From Pseudanabaena sp. M085S1SP2A07QC (GTDB lineage Bacteria; Cyanobacteriota; Cyanobacteriia; Pseudanabaenales; Pseudanabaenaceae), in assembly GCA_020404895.1 (NCBI GenBank), contig JADBWK010000033.1, positions 1-34,904 on the forward strand: a DNA stretch of 34,904 nt, in the 5' to 3' direction. Below, piece after piece: positions 25,202-34,010 of the stretch. The position numbers and the translations under genes were made by a program. How positions within the stretch are numbered: position 1 is the stretch's first letter; every line of letters begins with the position of its first letter. A model generated the notes under the pieces. It did no database searches. It was not told the origin of the DNA and saw only the letters and a list, made by a program, of their open reading frames with translations.

Positions 25202-25278
25202 TTACTCCCTTCCCATTGAAGAATTAGCGTTGCGGCGCTTCGCGCCGCAACGCTAATTCTTCAATGGGAAGGGAGTAA
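25202..25278. repeat. Perfect 37-bp-arm palindrome
   Basis: Two perfect 37-bp arms, beginning TTACTCCCTTCCCATTGAAG, around the triloop TTC, with apex GGCGC-TTC-GCGCC. GCATT/ATGC extends the symmetry beyond. It carries no coding potential and lies between two decayed sequences. Confidence 0.85.
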
Positions 25279-25282
25279 ATGC

Positions 25283-25750
25283 TTTCTAAAGATTGGGCAA
25301 ATTGATAAATCTGATCACGAATTTCAATATCACATATTTTTCATTCTCCGAACAATTTCCTAAAAGATTGACAAAAGCTTTTGGAGGATCAGGCAAATTA
25401 AGTGTAGATGCAATTTCAGCAGCTATTGGAATGTCTATTTTGGCTATTTGATTCTCATTTCCTTTCGCCAATATGTCTCAAATTCCCTCTCTGCAAATGT
25501 ACTGACTTTTTAGTGGCTTTAGTCCAATTTTGGGGAGAACCGTATACCAAAAGAACTATTCTAGATGTCGTTCAGTCTCAAACTCTGCACTCTCCCCATA
25601 AACACGCAATCTAGGTAGTATTGGGCTGTCCTGATTTGCCATTTCATAGTCACTAAATCTACTAACAAGAATTTTATCAGTTTGATTGAGTTAGAGAGTT
25701 GCGATCGCACTTTACTTTCGCAAGAAATAGAGTGGTGATCGCATTACATC
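25283..25750. other. Decayed gap, no gene called
   Basis: A 61-codon minus-strand frame at 25286-25471 (IPIAAEIASTLNLPDPPKAF) reads like protein but opens only with TTG. A different frame upstream (FAEREFETYWRKEM) suggests a frameshifted gene fragment. I do not recognise the family. The remainder shows nothing definite. Confidence 0.4.
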
Positions 25751-27085
25751 TCAACGCTTAAGTTCTAAATCTGCCTGCAAAAAATCGATAAACTGCTGCG
25801 CAGTACGTCCCGATTGACCATTATGGCGAGTAGCCCATTGCAACGCACGAAAATTGAGATCATCATCCAGCAAATCAATACCTGCACGCTTTGCGAGGTG
25901 ATGCACGATTTTGAGATAGATTTCTTGGTCGGCTTGCAGAAATGTTAGGGTTAAGCCAAAGCGATCGCTTAGAGATAACTTTTCCTGCATTGTGTCCCAA
26001 GGATTGACTTCTTTATTATCGCTAAGATCTCTCAGGCTAGGGCGATCGCTAAAATATTCACGCAATAAATGACGACGGTTGGAAGTGGCGTAAACCAAAA
26101 GATTATTGGGTTGTGCAGAAAGGGTTCCTTCCAGAACCACCTTGAGAGCCTTATAGTCTTCGCTCTCTTCCTCAAAGGACAAGTCATCCACAAAAATAAT
26201 AAATTTCTGTGGAACTCGACGGAGAATCTCGGCAATGATTGGCAAATCCTTTAGATCGTTTTTGGCGACCTCGACTAGACGTAAACCACGATCGCGATAG
26301 GCATACATCAATGACTTAACCATCGAAGACTTGCCCGAGCCGCGACTGCCATAGAGCAAGGTATGCAACCCATGATAGCCAGCTAAAAAAGCTTCTGTAT
26401 TCTTGTACAGAGTTTGTCTTTGTGACTCGTAGCCGATTAGATCGGATAGCTGAACCAAATCAGGATAGGCAATCCCCTCCAGATGACCTTTGCACCAACG
26501 GAATGAATCGTAATCAGTAAATATGCCCGTGCCTGAATGTTTGTAATAATTGGCTAACTCTGGCAAGAGTTGCGTCCAGTCATCGGTGGATTGAAATTCG
26601 AGAATTAGCGATCGCTTAACTTCCGAAAGTCTCGATATATTACTTTCTGACATTTGCAAGGACACAGGGCGATCGCCAAAAGATTCTATACAATCAACTA
26701 GCTTATCTCCGCCCCAAAGACTAATCTCTTCTAAGACTTGGAGATCATGCTTGGCTGCTGTAACCAATGATAAAGGTAATAACTTAAATTCTGTAGTTTG
26801 CGCCTGCTGACTAAATGGATTGTCAGAAGTCAAAATTTGCGAAATTATATAGTCTCGCCAGTTATAGCCTGTCGAGATGATCGCGCGGAACCATCTTCCA
26901 TAGGCAAATAAATAGCTAAGTCTCCGTGAGCTATTCTCATGACCATCTAAAGCAAAGTTGGCAAGGCTATGCAATAACTTCACATAGGCTTCCCATGCTT
27001 CTTGCACTAAAACATTTTGGTAAAGCAATAATGAGGCGATTCTCACTTGCTTTGTATAAATCGATTGCCGCGTCTCTTCAAGCAT
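25751..27085 (-). CDS. DUF815-like AAA+ ATPase
   Basis: A 444-residue protein. The first 200 residues are an all-helical region without recognised motifs. An ATPase of the DUF815 type follows: Walker A GSRGSGKSS (246-254), Walker B FIIFVDDLS (294-302), sensor-1 strand LLVYATSNRRHLL near 330, and SDRFGLTLTF near 374 as arginine-finger region, then a lid ending ARHNGQSGRTAQQFIDFL-like (positions about 421-438). It is a cytoplasmic single-copy type found across cyanobacteria (family recollection); function unknown. A small conserved gene lies directly upstream on the same strand, separated by a palindrome. Confidence 0.85.
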   Translation of the reverse strand: MLEETRQSIYTKQVRIASLLLYQNVLVQEAWEAYVKLLHSLANFALDGHENSSRRLSYLFAYGRWFRAIISTGYNWRDYIISQILTSDNPFSQQAQTTEFKLLPLSLVTAAKHDLQVLEEISLWGGDKLVDCIESFGDRPVSLQMSESNISRLSEVKRSLILEFQSTDDWTQLLPELANYYKHSGTGIFTDYDSFRWCKGHLEGIAYPDLVQLSDLIGYESQRQTLYKNTEAFLAGYHGLHTLLYGSRGSGKSSMVKSLMYAYRDRGLRLVEVAKNDLKDLPIIAEILRRVPQKFIIFVDDLSFEEESEDYKALKVVLEGTLSAQPNNLLVYATSNRRHLLREYFSDRPSLRDLSDNKEVNPWDTMQEKLSLSDRFGLTLTFLQADQEIYLKIVHHLAKRAGIDLLDDDLNFRALQWATRHNGQSGRTAQQFIDFLQADLELKR

Positions 27086-27110
27086 ATCTACATCAAGTTA
27101 ATAAAGAGCC

Positions 27111-27149
27111 GATTTTTAGTTGTGCGGCGCAGCCGCACAACTAAAAATC
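27111..27149. repeat. Perfect palindrome with GCA triloop
   Basis: Arms of 18 bp, GATTTTTAGTTGTGCGGC and mirror, with the triloop GCA. It lies between the small gene at 27165 and the ATPase gene at 25751, both on the minus strand. It is followed by no U-tract and may weaken or end the upstream transcript. Confidence 0.75.
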
Positions 27150-27164
27150 TTTTACTGCTAGTCT

Positions 27165-27458
27165 CTAGGATATTTCAGCATAATCTTGAAACTTTTTCCA
27201 TGTTATCCCTTGTTGGAGATAGTTAGGCTGATTTGGTTTATAGGGTGCGGCGAGGCGATCGATGGTCAATATTTCAGCGCGATCGCTAATCACTGGCACA
27301 TCAGGATCAAAGGCAGTTGATCGCATCAAGGAGCTTGAAAAACCTTTAAAAATCATTACTTCATCAAGTTCATCATCAATTTTTAGCTTGACCAGTAAAA
27401 CTTCTTGAGGATGGTTACTGCTATATATTTCTAGCTGTTGACCTTGATTTATAGACAT
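27165..27458 (-). CDS. Small conserved cyanobacterial protein of unknown function
   Basis: A 97-residue soluble protein: LEIYSSNHPQEVLLVKLKID, then DEVMIFKGFSSSLMRSTAFD and PVISDRAEILTIDRL. I recognise the pattern from unnamed cyanobacterial proteins (possibly DUF7734) but can assign no activity. It has no signal peptide or membrane segment and a balanced, slightly acidic composition. It reads toward the DUF815-like ATPase gene with an 80-bp gap, so they may be expressed together. Confidence 0.7.
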   Translation of the reverse strand: MSINQGQQLEIYSSNHPQEVLLVKLKIDDELDEVMIFKGFSSSLMRSTAFDPDVPVISDRAEILTIDRLAAPYKPNQPNYLQQGITWKKFQDYAEIS

Positions 27459-27577
27459 AGTACAAATGATTTTTATTTTAAGTTTAGGTTAGGCGGTGCA
27501 GATTTCTAGAATATATTAGGAACTCAGCCTGTAGTGATACTGTCAACAAAACAAAGTAATTTCAAAGTTTTTAGCAT

Positions 27578-29146
27578 ATGTGGAAACCTCGATCTCCCAA
27601 ATTTGTGATCCATGCTTTACCGATCGCCATTCTGACCTTACCTTTAGTAAGCTTTTCAGCGATCGCACAAAGCAACTTTGGGCGTTCTGGAGACGATGGC
27701 AATCGCGGTCGAGATGGGCGTAATGGTCGAGATGGGCAAGACATCAAAATTGTCAGTGATGGTAAGCCTGCTGCTTATAATCTCACGGGGACAATAGGTG
27801 AAGATGCTGAAGATGGAACCGTAGGGCGATCGGCTAGTAGTTGTGATCAGCCTCGTCGGACTCAATTCTCTCTAATTGGTGCATCTGGTGGTAGTGGCGG
27901 TGTCGGCGGTAATGGCGGTAATGGTGGTCGAGGCGGCAATGCCACTATTTTTTACACTGATACTGCAGCGCTCCAGATGCTCGAAATCCTTAACAATGGC
28001 GGAAAGGGTGGGCGTAATGGACGCGGTGCTATCGGGGGAAAAGGTTGTGACTGCCAAGAGAGTTCTTGGACAATTACCACATGCACTTCAGAAATCGAGC
28101 GCAGACCTGCTAAAGAGCCAAACGCTCCTTGGCAACATTACTCTAGAGAGTCGAGAATTTGCTCAACATCAGGCGATAATTTTGGGGAAAATATTTTATC
28201 TAGCCTCTTAAGTAATGTTTTGTCATCTTCAAAAGAGCCTAGCAGCGATGGTAATTGGGTCTATCGCAGTAAACAAGACCAATCCAGTAGTGCTTCTTAT
28301 TCTTGTCAGAGTGGTCGCGATGGACTGACAAGTAATAACGGAATTGAAGGAAAAACTGGCTCTTATGGACAAATTACACTTGTACCACGTTTAGATATCC
28401 CTGCGGAAATTACAAGCGATCGCACCGCCCTAGGAGTAGCGATTGGCAAAAAAGTGGGACTAATCAAAAACATTTGGGTTGAGAGAAGTGGCTTGACACG
28501 TTTACTAAGTGCTAGTTCTGATGTTCCAGATAGATATACCTATCTCAAAGATACAGCCCGACTTTTTTATCGATTTGATTGGGCAGCAAAAGAAACTCCT
28601 GTCGCGTTAGGAGTTGATCGAGTGGAAATTGGGGCAAAGGTAAATGTCCGTAATGAGAATGCAGAACTCGAATACCAATTACCAGGAACGTTGGAATATC
28701 AAGTTATTCCTGAGAGTAATCTTCAAGTGGTGAAGATTACAGGCGGGTTTAATCCAGAGCGGGTTAGTTCTTTCCAATTGCAAACTATCTCAGGTGTTGG
28801 TAATGACAATTTGTTAATCCTTAGCGATCGCGGCAATGTGCGCGAATTGCTCAAAGATACACAAATCGAAGTGGAATGTTTCAGTAAGCAATCGGCAACG
28901 GGTGTAGTCGCTGGCGATTATGTAAAACGGCGCAAAGTTACTTTCAAAATCCCACCAAAACTAGAGCCTAGCGAGGGAGCGAAAGTTAGTGGCAATACCT
29001 ACACTTTGCCCGTTGGTCGTTATTGCTCTCCTTGGCTGAAAGCTGATTACAATGCAGCCTATGGAATTGTGATCAATCAAACCACCAAGAGCGGCGCAAA
29101 ATATAATCAAAGTATCGACAAGGCTTTTGTCGTCGGGAAAAACTAA
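27578..29146 (+). CDS. Secreted protein with collagen-like glycine repeats
   Basis: A 522-residue protein. A signal peptide spans residues 1-31 (basic start, then LPIAILTLPLVSFSAIAQ, with cleavage expected after AIA). The mature N-terminus is Gly-X-Y-like (GRSGDDGNRGRDGRNGRDGQ), with further Gly-rich blocks near 101-120 (GASGGSGGVGGNGGNGGRGG) and 140-155. Cysteines occur in pairs in the middle (CDC, CTS, CSTS, CQSG) and may form disulfides. The C-terminal 250 residues are a beta-rich region without recognised domain. It is probably a cell-surface or periplasmic matrix protein. No sortase or PEP-CTERM signal is visible. Function unknown. Confidence 0.8.
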   Translation: MWKPRSPKFVIHALPIAILTLPLVSFSAIAQSNFGRSGDDGNRGRDGRNGRDGQDIKIVSDGKPAAYNLTGTIGEDAEDGTVGRSASSCDQPRRTQFSLIGASGGSGGVGGNGGNGGRGGNATIFYTDTAALQMLEILNNGGKGGRNGRGAIGGKGCDCQESSWTITTCTSEIERRPAKEPNAPWQHYSRESRICSTSGDNFGENILSSLLSNVLSSSKEPSSDGNWVYRSKQDQSSSASYSCQSGRDGLTSNNGIEGKTGSYGQITLVPRLDIPAEITSDRTALGVAIGKKVGLIKNIWVERSGLTRLLSASSDVPDRYTYLKDTARLFYRFDWAAKETPVALGVDRVEIGAKVNVRNENAELEYQLPGTLEYQVIPESNLQVVKITGGFNPERVSSFQLQTISGVGNDNLLILSDRGNVRELLKDTQIEVECFSKQSATGVVAGDYVKRRKVTFKIPPKLEPSEGAKVSGNTYTLPVGRYCSPWLKADYNAAYGIVINQTTKSGAKYNQSIDKAFVVGKN

Positions 29147-29164
29147 TGGTTGTTAGTAAACAAT

Positions 29165-29217
29165 AAGCCCAAAAGATGAGTAGCGGCGCGAAGCGCCGCT
29201 ACTCATCTTTTGGGCTT
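29165..29217. repeat. Palindrome with one family-B MITE end
   Basis: Perfect 25-bp arms, AAGCCCAAAAGATGAGTAGC onward, around the triloop GAA. The right flank TATCCTAGCTATCTCTTACGTTGTTATA at 29223-29250 matches one end of the 104-bp MITE (TAAGAGATAG and TATAACAACG on the complement), but the left end is not recognisable. It is an old, one-ended relative with a different central stem. Confidence 0.7.
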
Positions 29218-29373
29218 TGATTTATCCTAGCTATCTCTTACGTTGTTATAGATGCGATTCATAGTTTAAAAGATTTAACATTGCCTATAGCACTGTTAAT
29301 CTTAAGTTGAGTATTTTTAATGCCCCTTCTATGAGATTCTGGTATCAATATAGACTATGCACAACCTGCAAAA

Positions 29374-30069
29374 ATGCTTATGAGTTCGATTCGTGTTGTC
29401 CTAATTGAAGACCATGACCTGACCCGCATGGGCATGAAGATCGCCTTGCAACAGCAGGGAGAGCTTGTGTTTGTTGGGGAAGCTGCCACGGGTGCTGAAG
29501 GTGTGTCTCTGGTAAATAGCCAACATCCTGATGTGGCGATCGTTGATTTGGGCTTACCTGACATGGATGGCGTAGAAGTAACGCGCCAAATCAAGGCAGC
29601 GGCTACTGATGCAGGACGCGCCACTAAAGTTTTAATTTTGACGCTAACCGATAGTCAAGAAACCGTGTTAGCCGCTTTTGCCGCAGGTGCAGATTCTTAC
29701 TGCATCAAAGATATTAGTTCCGAAAACCTAGTACAAGCGCTGAAACTAACTGCCGAAGGAAACTCATGGATCGATCCTGCGATCGCAAGTATTGTCTTGC
29801 AGCAGGTGCGTCGCCGTGAAGCAACCGTAGAAATTGATGCTGCTGAGGCAGACTATAAGCAAGTCCTTGCCGCTACGCCATTAACTGAGCGCGAGCTAGA
29901 AGTGCTATCTGAGATTGTCAATGGCAATAGCAATGCTGAGATTGCTGAGAGACTTTACATCACTGTGGGTACTGTCAAAACCCATGTACGCAATATTTTG
30001 AACAAGCTATGCGCTGATGATCGCACTCAAGCCGCCGTCCGCGCCCTCAGAGCAGGATTAGTCAAGTAA
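29374..30069 (+). CDS. NarL/FixJ-family response regulator
   Basis: A 231-residue protein. The receiver domain covers 1-125: acidic pocket Glu12-Asp13, phosphoacceptor Asp58 in VAIVDLGLPDMDG, Thr/Lys switch residues in LILTLTD and YCIKDIS. A charged linker with QQVRRREATVEID follows. The LuxR-type HTH covers about 165-231 (LTERELEVLSEIVNGNSNAE, then TVGTVKTHVRNIL). It should be phosphorylated by a histidine kinase and bind DNA as a dimer. No kinase gene is nearby, so it is an orphan. ATG at 29374 or 29380 are both possible. The following lipoxygenase gene starts about 80 bp on. Confidence 0.93.
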   Translation: MLMSSIRVVLIEDHDLTRMGMKIALQQQGELVFVGEAATGAEGVSLVNSQHPDVAIVDLGLPDMDGVEVTRQIKAAATDAGRATKVLILTLTDSQETVLAAFAAGADSYCIKDISSENLVQALKLTAEGNSWIDPAIASIVLQQVRRREATVEIDAAEADYKQVLAATPLTERELEVLSEIVNGNSNAEIAERLYITVGTVKTHVRNILNKLCADDRTQAAVRALRAGLVK

Positions 30070-30150
30070 AGTTTTTTAAAGAGATATGTGAAATACATAC
30101 TCCCAAAAAATTTATCCTATAATCGGGTGTACTGATTTCAAGGTGTGTCT

Positions 30151-32037
30151 ATGCTCCTTTCACTTTTGAGTGGTATTGCTCAAATATTAAACTTCATCGC
30201 GGCTAAATTGGAAGATTTAGCCGACTGGATATCAAGGCGATCGCCTTCCAGCGAATATCCAATGCTGCCCCAGAATGACCCTGAAATTAGTCAGCGTCAG
30301 GCATTTCTAGATAATGCAAGGCAACTCTATCAATACAACTACACCTACATTGAATCATTGCCAATGGTGGAAACAGTTCCAACCAATGACAGATTCTCTT
30401 TACCTTGGATCATTCTCGTTCTCAAGACCGCCGTTAAACTTCTGCGGAACAATCAGGCGATTTTATCACTATCAAAAAATGAGAAGCAAACCACTGAAAC
30501 TACGCAGGAAGACTTCTCACAACGTTTACTTGCTGCTAGTGAGTCCCGTTCTGAATCAGTTCTAGTAGAGCTATTAGCCGATTTGCCAAAGGCTTTAGAA
30601 ACTCAACCTACTGGTTTAGAAGGAGATAGAATTGAAGAATATGACAATCTATTTCGGATTATTCCTCTCCCTGTCATCAGTCAGAACTTTACTAGTAACG
30701 ATGAATTTGCGAGATTGCGTGTTGCTGGCTTCAATCCTTTAGTGATTCAACAAATTAAAGCACTGGATGCAAGGTTTCCTTTAACTGAGGCGCAATTTCA
30801 AACGGTTTTGCCAAGTGATTCTCTAGCCGTAGCAGGAGCCGAAGGACGTTTGTATTTAGCCGATTACGCTGAACTAGAAGCGATCGTGGGCGGGACATTC
30901 CTCACGCCTGAAAAGTCCAGACAGAAATATATCAATGCTCCTTTAGCGTTGTTTGCTGTTCCTCAAGGAGAAAAGAGCCTGACTGCGATCGCCATTCAAC
31001 TGGGACAAGACCCTAATACCAATCCCATCTTTTTGCGTCAAGCCGATGAGGAACCGAACTGGTTGCTTGCCAAAACTGTTGTCCAAATCGCTGATGCTAA
31101 TTATCATGAACTGATTAGTCATTTGGGAAGAACTCATTTGTTTATCGAACCCTTTACGATCGCCACTAACCGCCAACTTGCTAGCAATCATCCCCTATAC
31201 ATTTTACTTAAGCCGCATTTTCAAGGCACTCTTGCGATCAATGATGCCGCGCAATCGACATTGGTTAGTGCTGGTGGATCAGTTGATAGTCTCTTAGCAG
31301 GAACGATCGCCACTTCTCGCGCTCTTGCGGTGCATAGTGTCAAAAGCTATAAATTTGATGAGGCGATGCTACCTGTAGATCTGAAGAATAGAGGTGTTGA
31401 CGATCCGAAGTTACTGCCCGACTATCCCTATCGTGATGATGCTTTATTGATTTGGGAGGCGATCGCCACATGGGTCAAGAATTATCTATCGGTCTATTAC
31501 TTCAGTGATAGTGATGTGACAAGAGATACGGAACTGCAAGCATGGGCTGCAGAATTGATCTCTAATGAAGGTGGTCGTGTTACTAGTTTTGGGCAGGATG
31601 GACAGATTCGCACTTTAGCTTATTTAATCGATGCTGTGACATTACTGATCTTTACAGGTAGCGCTCAACATGCGGCAGTCAACTTTCCGCAAGGCGACAT
31701 GATGGATTATACGCCCGCAATTCCCTTCGCGGGCTATAGTCCTGCTCCCACTGAGACCACAGGTGCAACTAAAGACAGTTTCTTTGCGATGTTGCCAACG
31801 ATCGATCAAGCTAAGGGACAATTGCAGTTGACCTATCTGCTCGGTTCGGTCTACTACACCACACTAGGAGATTATGGTAGTGGCTATTTCAGTGATGATC
31901 GTATTCAGAAGCCATTACGCGATTTCCAAGATCAGTTAAAGGCGATCGAGCAGACGATCCAGTCGCGCAATGAAACCCGAATTACTAATTATAGCTATCT
32001 AAAACCATCACGGATTCCTCAAAGTATCAACATATGA
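30151..32037 (+). CDS. Lipoxygenase
   Basis: From the ATG at 30151 (AAGGTG seven bases upstream; a GTG at 30145 is the alternative) this is a 628-residue lipoxygenase, the compact bacterial form without a PLAT domain. The iron ligands are complete: His324 and His329 in HLGRTHLFIEPF, His507 and Asn511 in QHAAVNFPQ, and the C-terminal Ile628. It should dioxygenate polyunsaturated fatty acids, giving hydroperoxides. Substrate regiochemistry cannot be read from the sequence. It is soluble with a hydrophobic, amphipathic N-terminus. It follows a response regulator in the same direction and ends in a perfect hairpin. Confidence 0.95.
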   Translation: MLLSLLSGIAQILNFIAAKLEDLADWISRRSPSSEYPMLPQNDPEISQRQAFLDNARQLYQYNYTYIESLPMVETVPTNDRFSLPWIILVLKTAVKLLRNNQAILSLSKNEKQTTETTQEDFSQRLLAASESRSESVLVELLADLPKALETQPTGLEGDRIEEYDNLFRIIPLPVISQNFTSNDEFARLRVAGFNPLVIQQIKALDARFPLTEAQFQTVLPSDSLAVAGAEGRLYLADYAELEAIVGGTFLTPEKSRQKYINAPLALFAVPQGEKSLTAIAIQLGQDPNTNPIFLRQADEEPNWLLAKTVVQIADANYHELISHLGRTHLFIEPFTIATNRQLASNHPLYILLKPHFQGTLAINDAAQSTLVSAGGSVDSLLAGTIATSRALAVHSVKSYKFDEAMLPVDLKNRGVDDPKLLPDYPYRDDALLIWEAIATWVKNYLSVYYFSDSDVTRDTELQAWAAELISNEGGRVTSFGQDGQIRTLAYLIDAVTLLIFTGSAQHAAVNFPQGDMMDYTPAIPFAGYSPAPTETTGATKDSFFAMLPTIDQAKGQLQLTYLLGSVYYTTLGDYGSGYFSDDRIQKPLRDFQDQLKAIEQTIQSRNETRITNYSYLKPSRIPQSINI

Positions 32038-32079
32038 ATTTTAACTGAAGCCACGCTTTGCGTGGCTTCAGTTAAAATT
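32037..32079. terminator. Perfect hairpin at the lipoxygenase stop codon
   Basis: Perfect 20-bp arms, AATTTTAACTGAAGCCACGC and mirror, around the triloop TTT, starting at the last base of the TGA stop. It is the strongest terminator-like structure of the window, though followed by only a weak U-rich stretch. Confidence 0.75.
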
Positions 32080-32095
32080 GGACAAATTTCTTGCA

Positions 32096-32193
32096 TATAG
32101 CTATCGTCAGTCTTGTTAGGACATCAATCCATAAGCGAGTGGCGAAGCACCGCCACTCGCTTATGGGGTTTTGATTTAGTGGCGACAGCTATA
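32096..32193. mobile_element. MITE-like element reaching into the lnt 3' end
   Basis: Ends TATAGCTATCGTCA (32096) and the mirrored TGGCGACAGCTATA (to 32193) are inverted repeats of the TATAGC...GCTATA type seen in the 104-bp MITEs. Inside is the hairpin CCATAAGCGAGTGGCG at 32129-32166. The right end contains the last codons and stop of lnt. It is a diverged member of the same TA-targeting class (inference). Confidence 0.65.
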
Positions 32194-33705
32194 AATAGCG
32201 ATGCTGGTCACACAAAGCAAAGGTGTCAACCAGTCACCCCATAGGACATATAGAGTTTTGGTATCGCGCAAATAAACTGTTTCTAAATGAGTTTCATAGG
32301 TATTTACATCTGAAAGCCAAACTGTGCGTCCGTTGGGATCGACAAAACCAGAATAGCCAGTATTAGTAGCTCTAACTGCCCAGCGATCGCTTTCAATTGC
32401 TCTTGCCACATCTTGAGCATGGTGTTGCGCAGACATATAAGAAGCAAAGTGGGAATTATTGGAAGCCGATAAAATTAATCTACCACCTGCGGCAGATTGG
32501 AAACGGAAAGTTGCTGGATAAGCAGATTCATAGCAAATGCCTACGATGAAACGTCCCCAAGGAGTATCAACGAGTTGTTCGCTCGAACCCGCATCGACCT
32601 CGCCTCTAAGCGGAGATAAACGTCTAATCAGATTTCCTAAAAGTGGCTTAAACGGAATATATTCGCCCACTGGGACAAGCCGCACTTTGTCATATTGACC
32701 GAGAATCTTATCGGAGCCATCAATCAGAAATAAACTATTGGTATAGTTATTCGGATCTTCAGCATTAGGATTGCGAGTTGTGCCAAAACCTCCCAGCCAG
32801 ACTGGAACGCGATATTTCTTTACGGCGAGATCAAAGGGTTCGCGACGTGCATCATAGTTAGGATAGAGAAAAGAAATCGCAGTTTCAGGAGTGACAATCA
32901 TTTCCGCGCCTGACTGAGCTAGTTTTTCATAGCCATTAGTGTAGTTATTAACAGCTATTTCCCATCCCTTTGGTTTAACAGTTAGAGCATTGGGAAAATT
33001 TCCCTGAATGATTCCTGATTTGATTGCTTGTCCATTGCCACTAGCCATGCGATCGCCTTGCATTTCCCACGCACCATAACCAGCGATCGCAATTAACAAA
33101 GAAATCGCCGCGATCGCATAGCGTCGTCTTTCAGCCCAAGTTCTATGCAAAAGAATTTCGGCAAACAATCCATTAATAGCCACAATCGCCGCAGTCATGG
33201 TCTGCTGTCCAGAGATACGACTAATTTGAAGCAAAAGCAAATCATGGGGACTCTGGGTAAACCCTAGCGCCGTCCAATAAAGTGGTCCCCAACTCCACAC
33301 AATTTCTAATCCGCTAAACATAGCACAAGCAATAATTACCCGACTAGTTACATTGAGCTTCTGCGTGAACAATGACATTCCCCCAGCCCATAAGCCCGAC
33401 AATACCGCACCCCACGCCGTAATCAGCACCCAAACCAATGTGGCAATCCAAAAGCTCGTCCACCAAGGCACACCCATCCATTCCATCGGATGCACCGTCG
33501 TAATCCAAAATAACGCCATGCCGTGATAGCAAAATCCCCACATCGCCCCCATCGCGATCGCCTCTTTGACTTTCAGCTTTTGGGCAAGCATCCAAAGAGG
33601 AATCAAAGCGATCCATGCTAGCCACCATTGACTAAATGGGTCAGGGGTGAGTCCCATGAGTACACCACCTAGAGCGGCAAACAGGAGATTTTGCAAGTTT
33701 CGCAT
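32176..33705 (-). CDS. lnt: Apolipoprotein N-acyltransferase
   Basis: A 509-residue membrane enzyme. It adds the third acyl chain to the N-terminal cysteine of lipoproteins. The first 210 residues hold about seven hydrophobic helices. The C-terminal nitrilase domain carries the triad Glu274 (VTPETAI), Lys340 (YDKVRLVPVGEYIPF) and Cys391 (GICYESAYP). A last hydrophobic stretch, YVLWGDWLTPLLCVTSIAIY, completes the membrane anchor. The final residues (YSCRH) are encoded by the end of a MITE-like element, so the original C-terminus has been replaced by a few residues. This is unlikely to affect activity. Confidence 0.95.
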   Translation of the reverse strand: MRNLQNLLFAALGGVLMGLTPDPFSQWWLAWIALIPLWMLAQKLKVKEAIAMGAMWGFCYHGMALFWITTVHPMEWMGVPWWTSFWIATLVWVLITAWGAVLSGLWAGGMSLFTQKLNVTSRVIIACAMFSGLEIVWSWGPLYWTALGFTQSPHDLLLLQISRISGQQTMTAAIVAINGLFAEILLHRTWAERRRYAIAAISLLIAIAGYGAWEMQGDRMASGNGQAIKSGIIQGNFPNALTVKPKGWEIAVNNYTNGYEKLAQSGAEMIVTPETAISFLYPNYDARREPFDLAVKKYRVPVWLGGFGTTRNPNAEDPNNYTNSLFLIDGSDKILGQYDKVRLVPVGEYIPFKPLLGNLIRRLSPLRGEVDAGSSEQLVDTPWGRFIVGICYESAYPATFRFQSAAGGRLILSASNNSHFASYMSAQHHAQDVARAIESDRWAVRATNTGYSGFVDPNGRTVWLSDVNTYETHLETVYLRDTKTLYVLWGDWLTPLLCVTSIAIYSCRH

Positions 33706-33767
33706 AGCAGAGCTAAATAGTCTTTGTAATATGATTATGATGTAGTCAGCGAGTATGGCAAAAAACT

Positions 33768-33891
33768 ATGGTTGCTGAACTAAAATCTAGCACAAAAGAT
33801 CTTTAACACTGACTATGCTCTGTGGGTATTGGAGACAGGCAAGCAGCTACAAGCTAGAGATTTTGAAGCCATTGACCTAGATAATTTACAG
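33768..33891 (+). pseudogene. DUF29-family gene fragment with frameshift
   Basis: The ATG at 33768 reads MVAELKSSTKDL and then stops. Two bases out of frame the sequence continues TDYALWVLETGKQLQARDFE and AIDLDNL, the typical start of cyanobacterial DUF29 proteins. A 2-bp deletion at about 33802 explains the break. The frame ends at a palindromic repeat near 33895 and the remaining hundred or so codons are absent. It is a clear non-functional relic. Confidence 0.82.
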
Positions 33892-33917
33892 CGCTTTGCG
33901 CTCAAACCCAAACCAAT

Positions 33918-33960
33918 ACAAACCCTAAAAGCGCTGCTAAGCAATGCTTTTAGGGTTTGT
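33918..33960. repeat. Palindrome truncating the DUF29 relic
   Basis: Arms ACAAACCCTAAAAGC and mirror around a 13-bp loop containing CTAAGCAA. The upstream border GCTCAAACCCAAACCA and the apex pattern are shared with 24677-24741, so these are two members of one repeat family with different arms. Confidence 0.65.
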
Positions 33961-34010
33961 GTTGTGGATAGCTCGACCATTTTCATGAGTTTATGATTCT
34001 AGAGACTTAC

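Noticed and set aside
25286-25471. 61-codon minus-strand frame with protein-like composition
   Set aside because: TTG start only, no family recognised and an apparent frameshift upstream; kept only as a note on a decayed gap.
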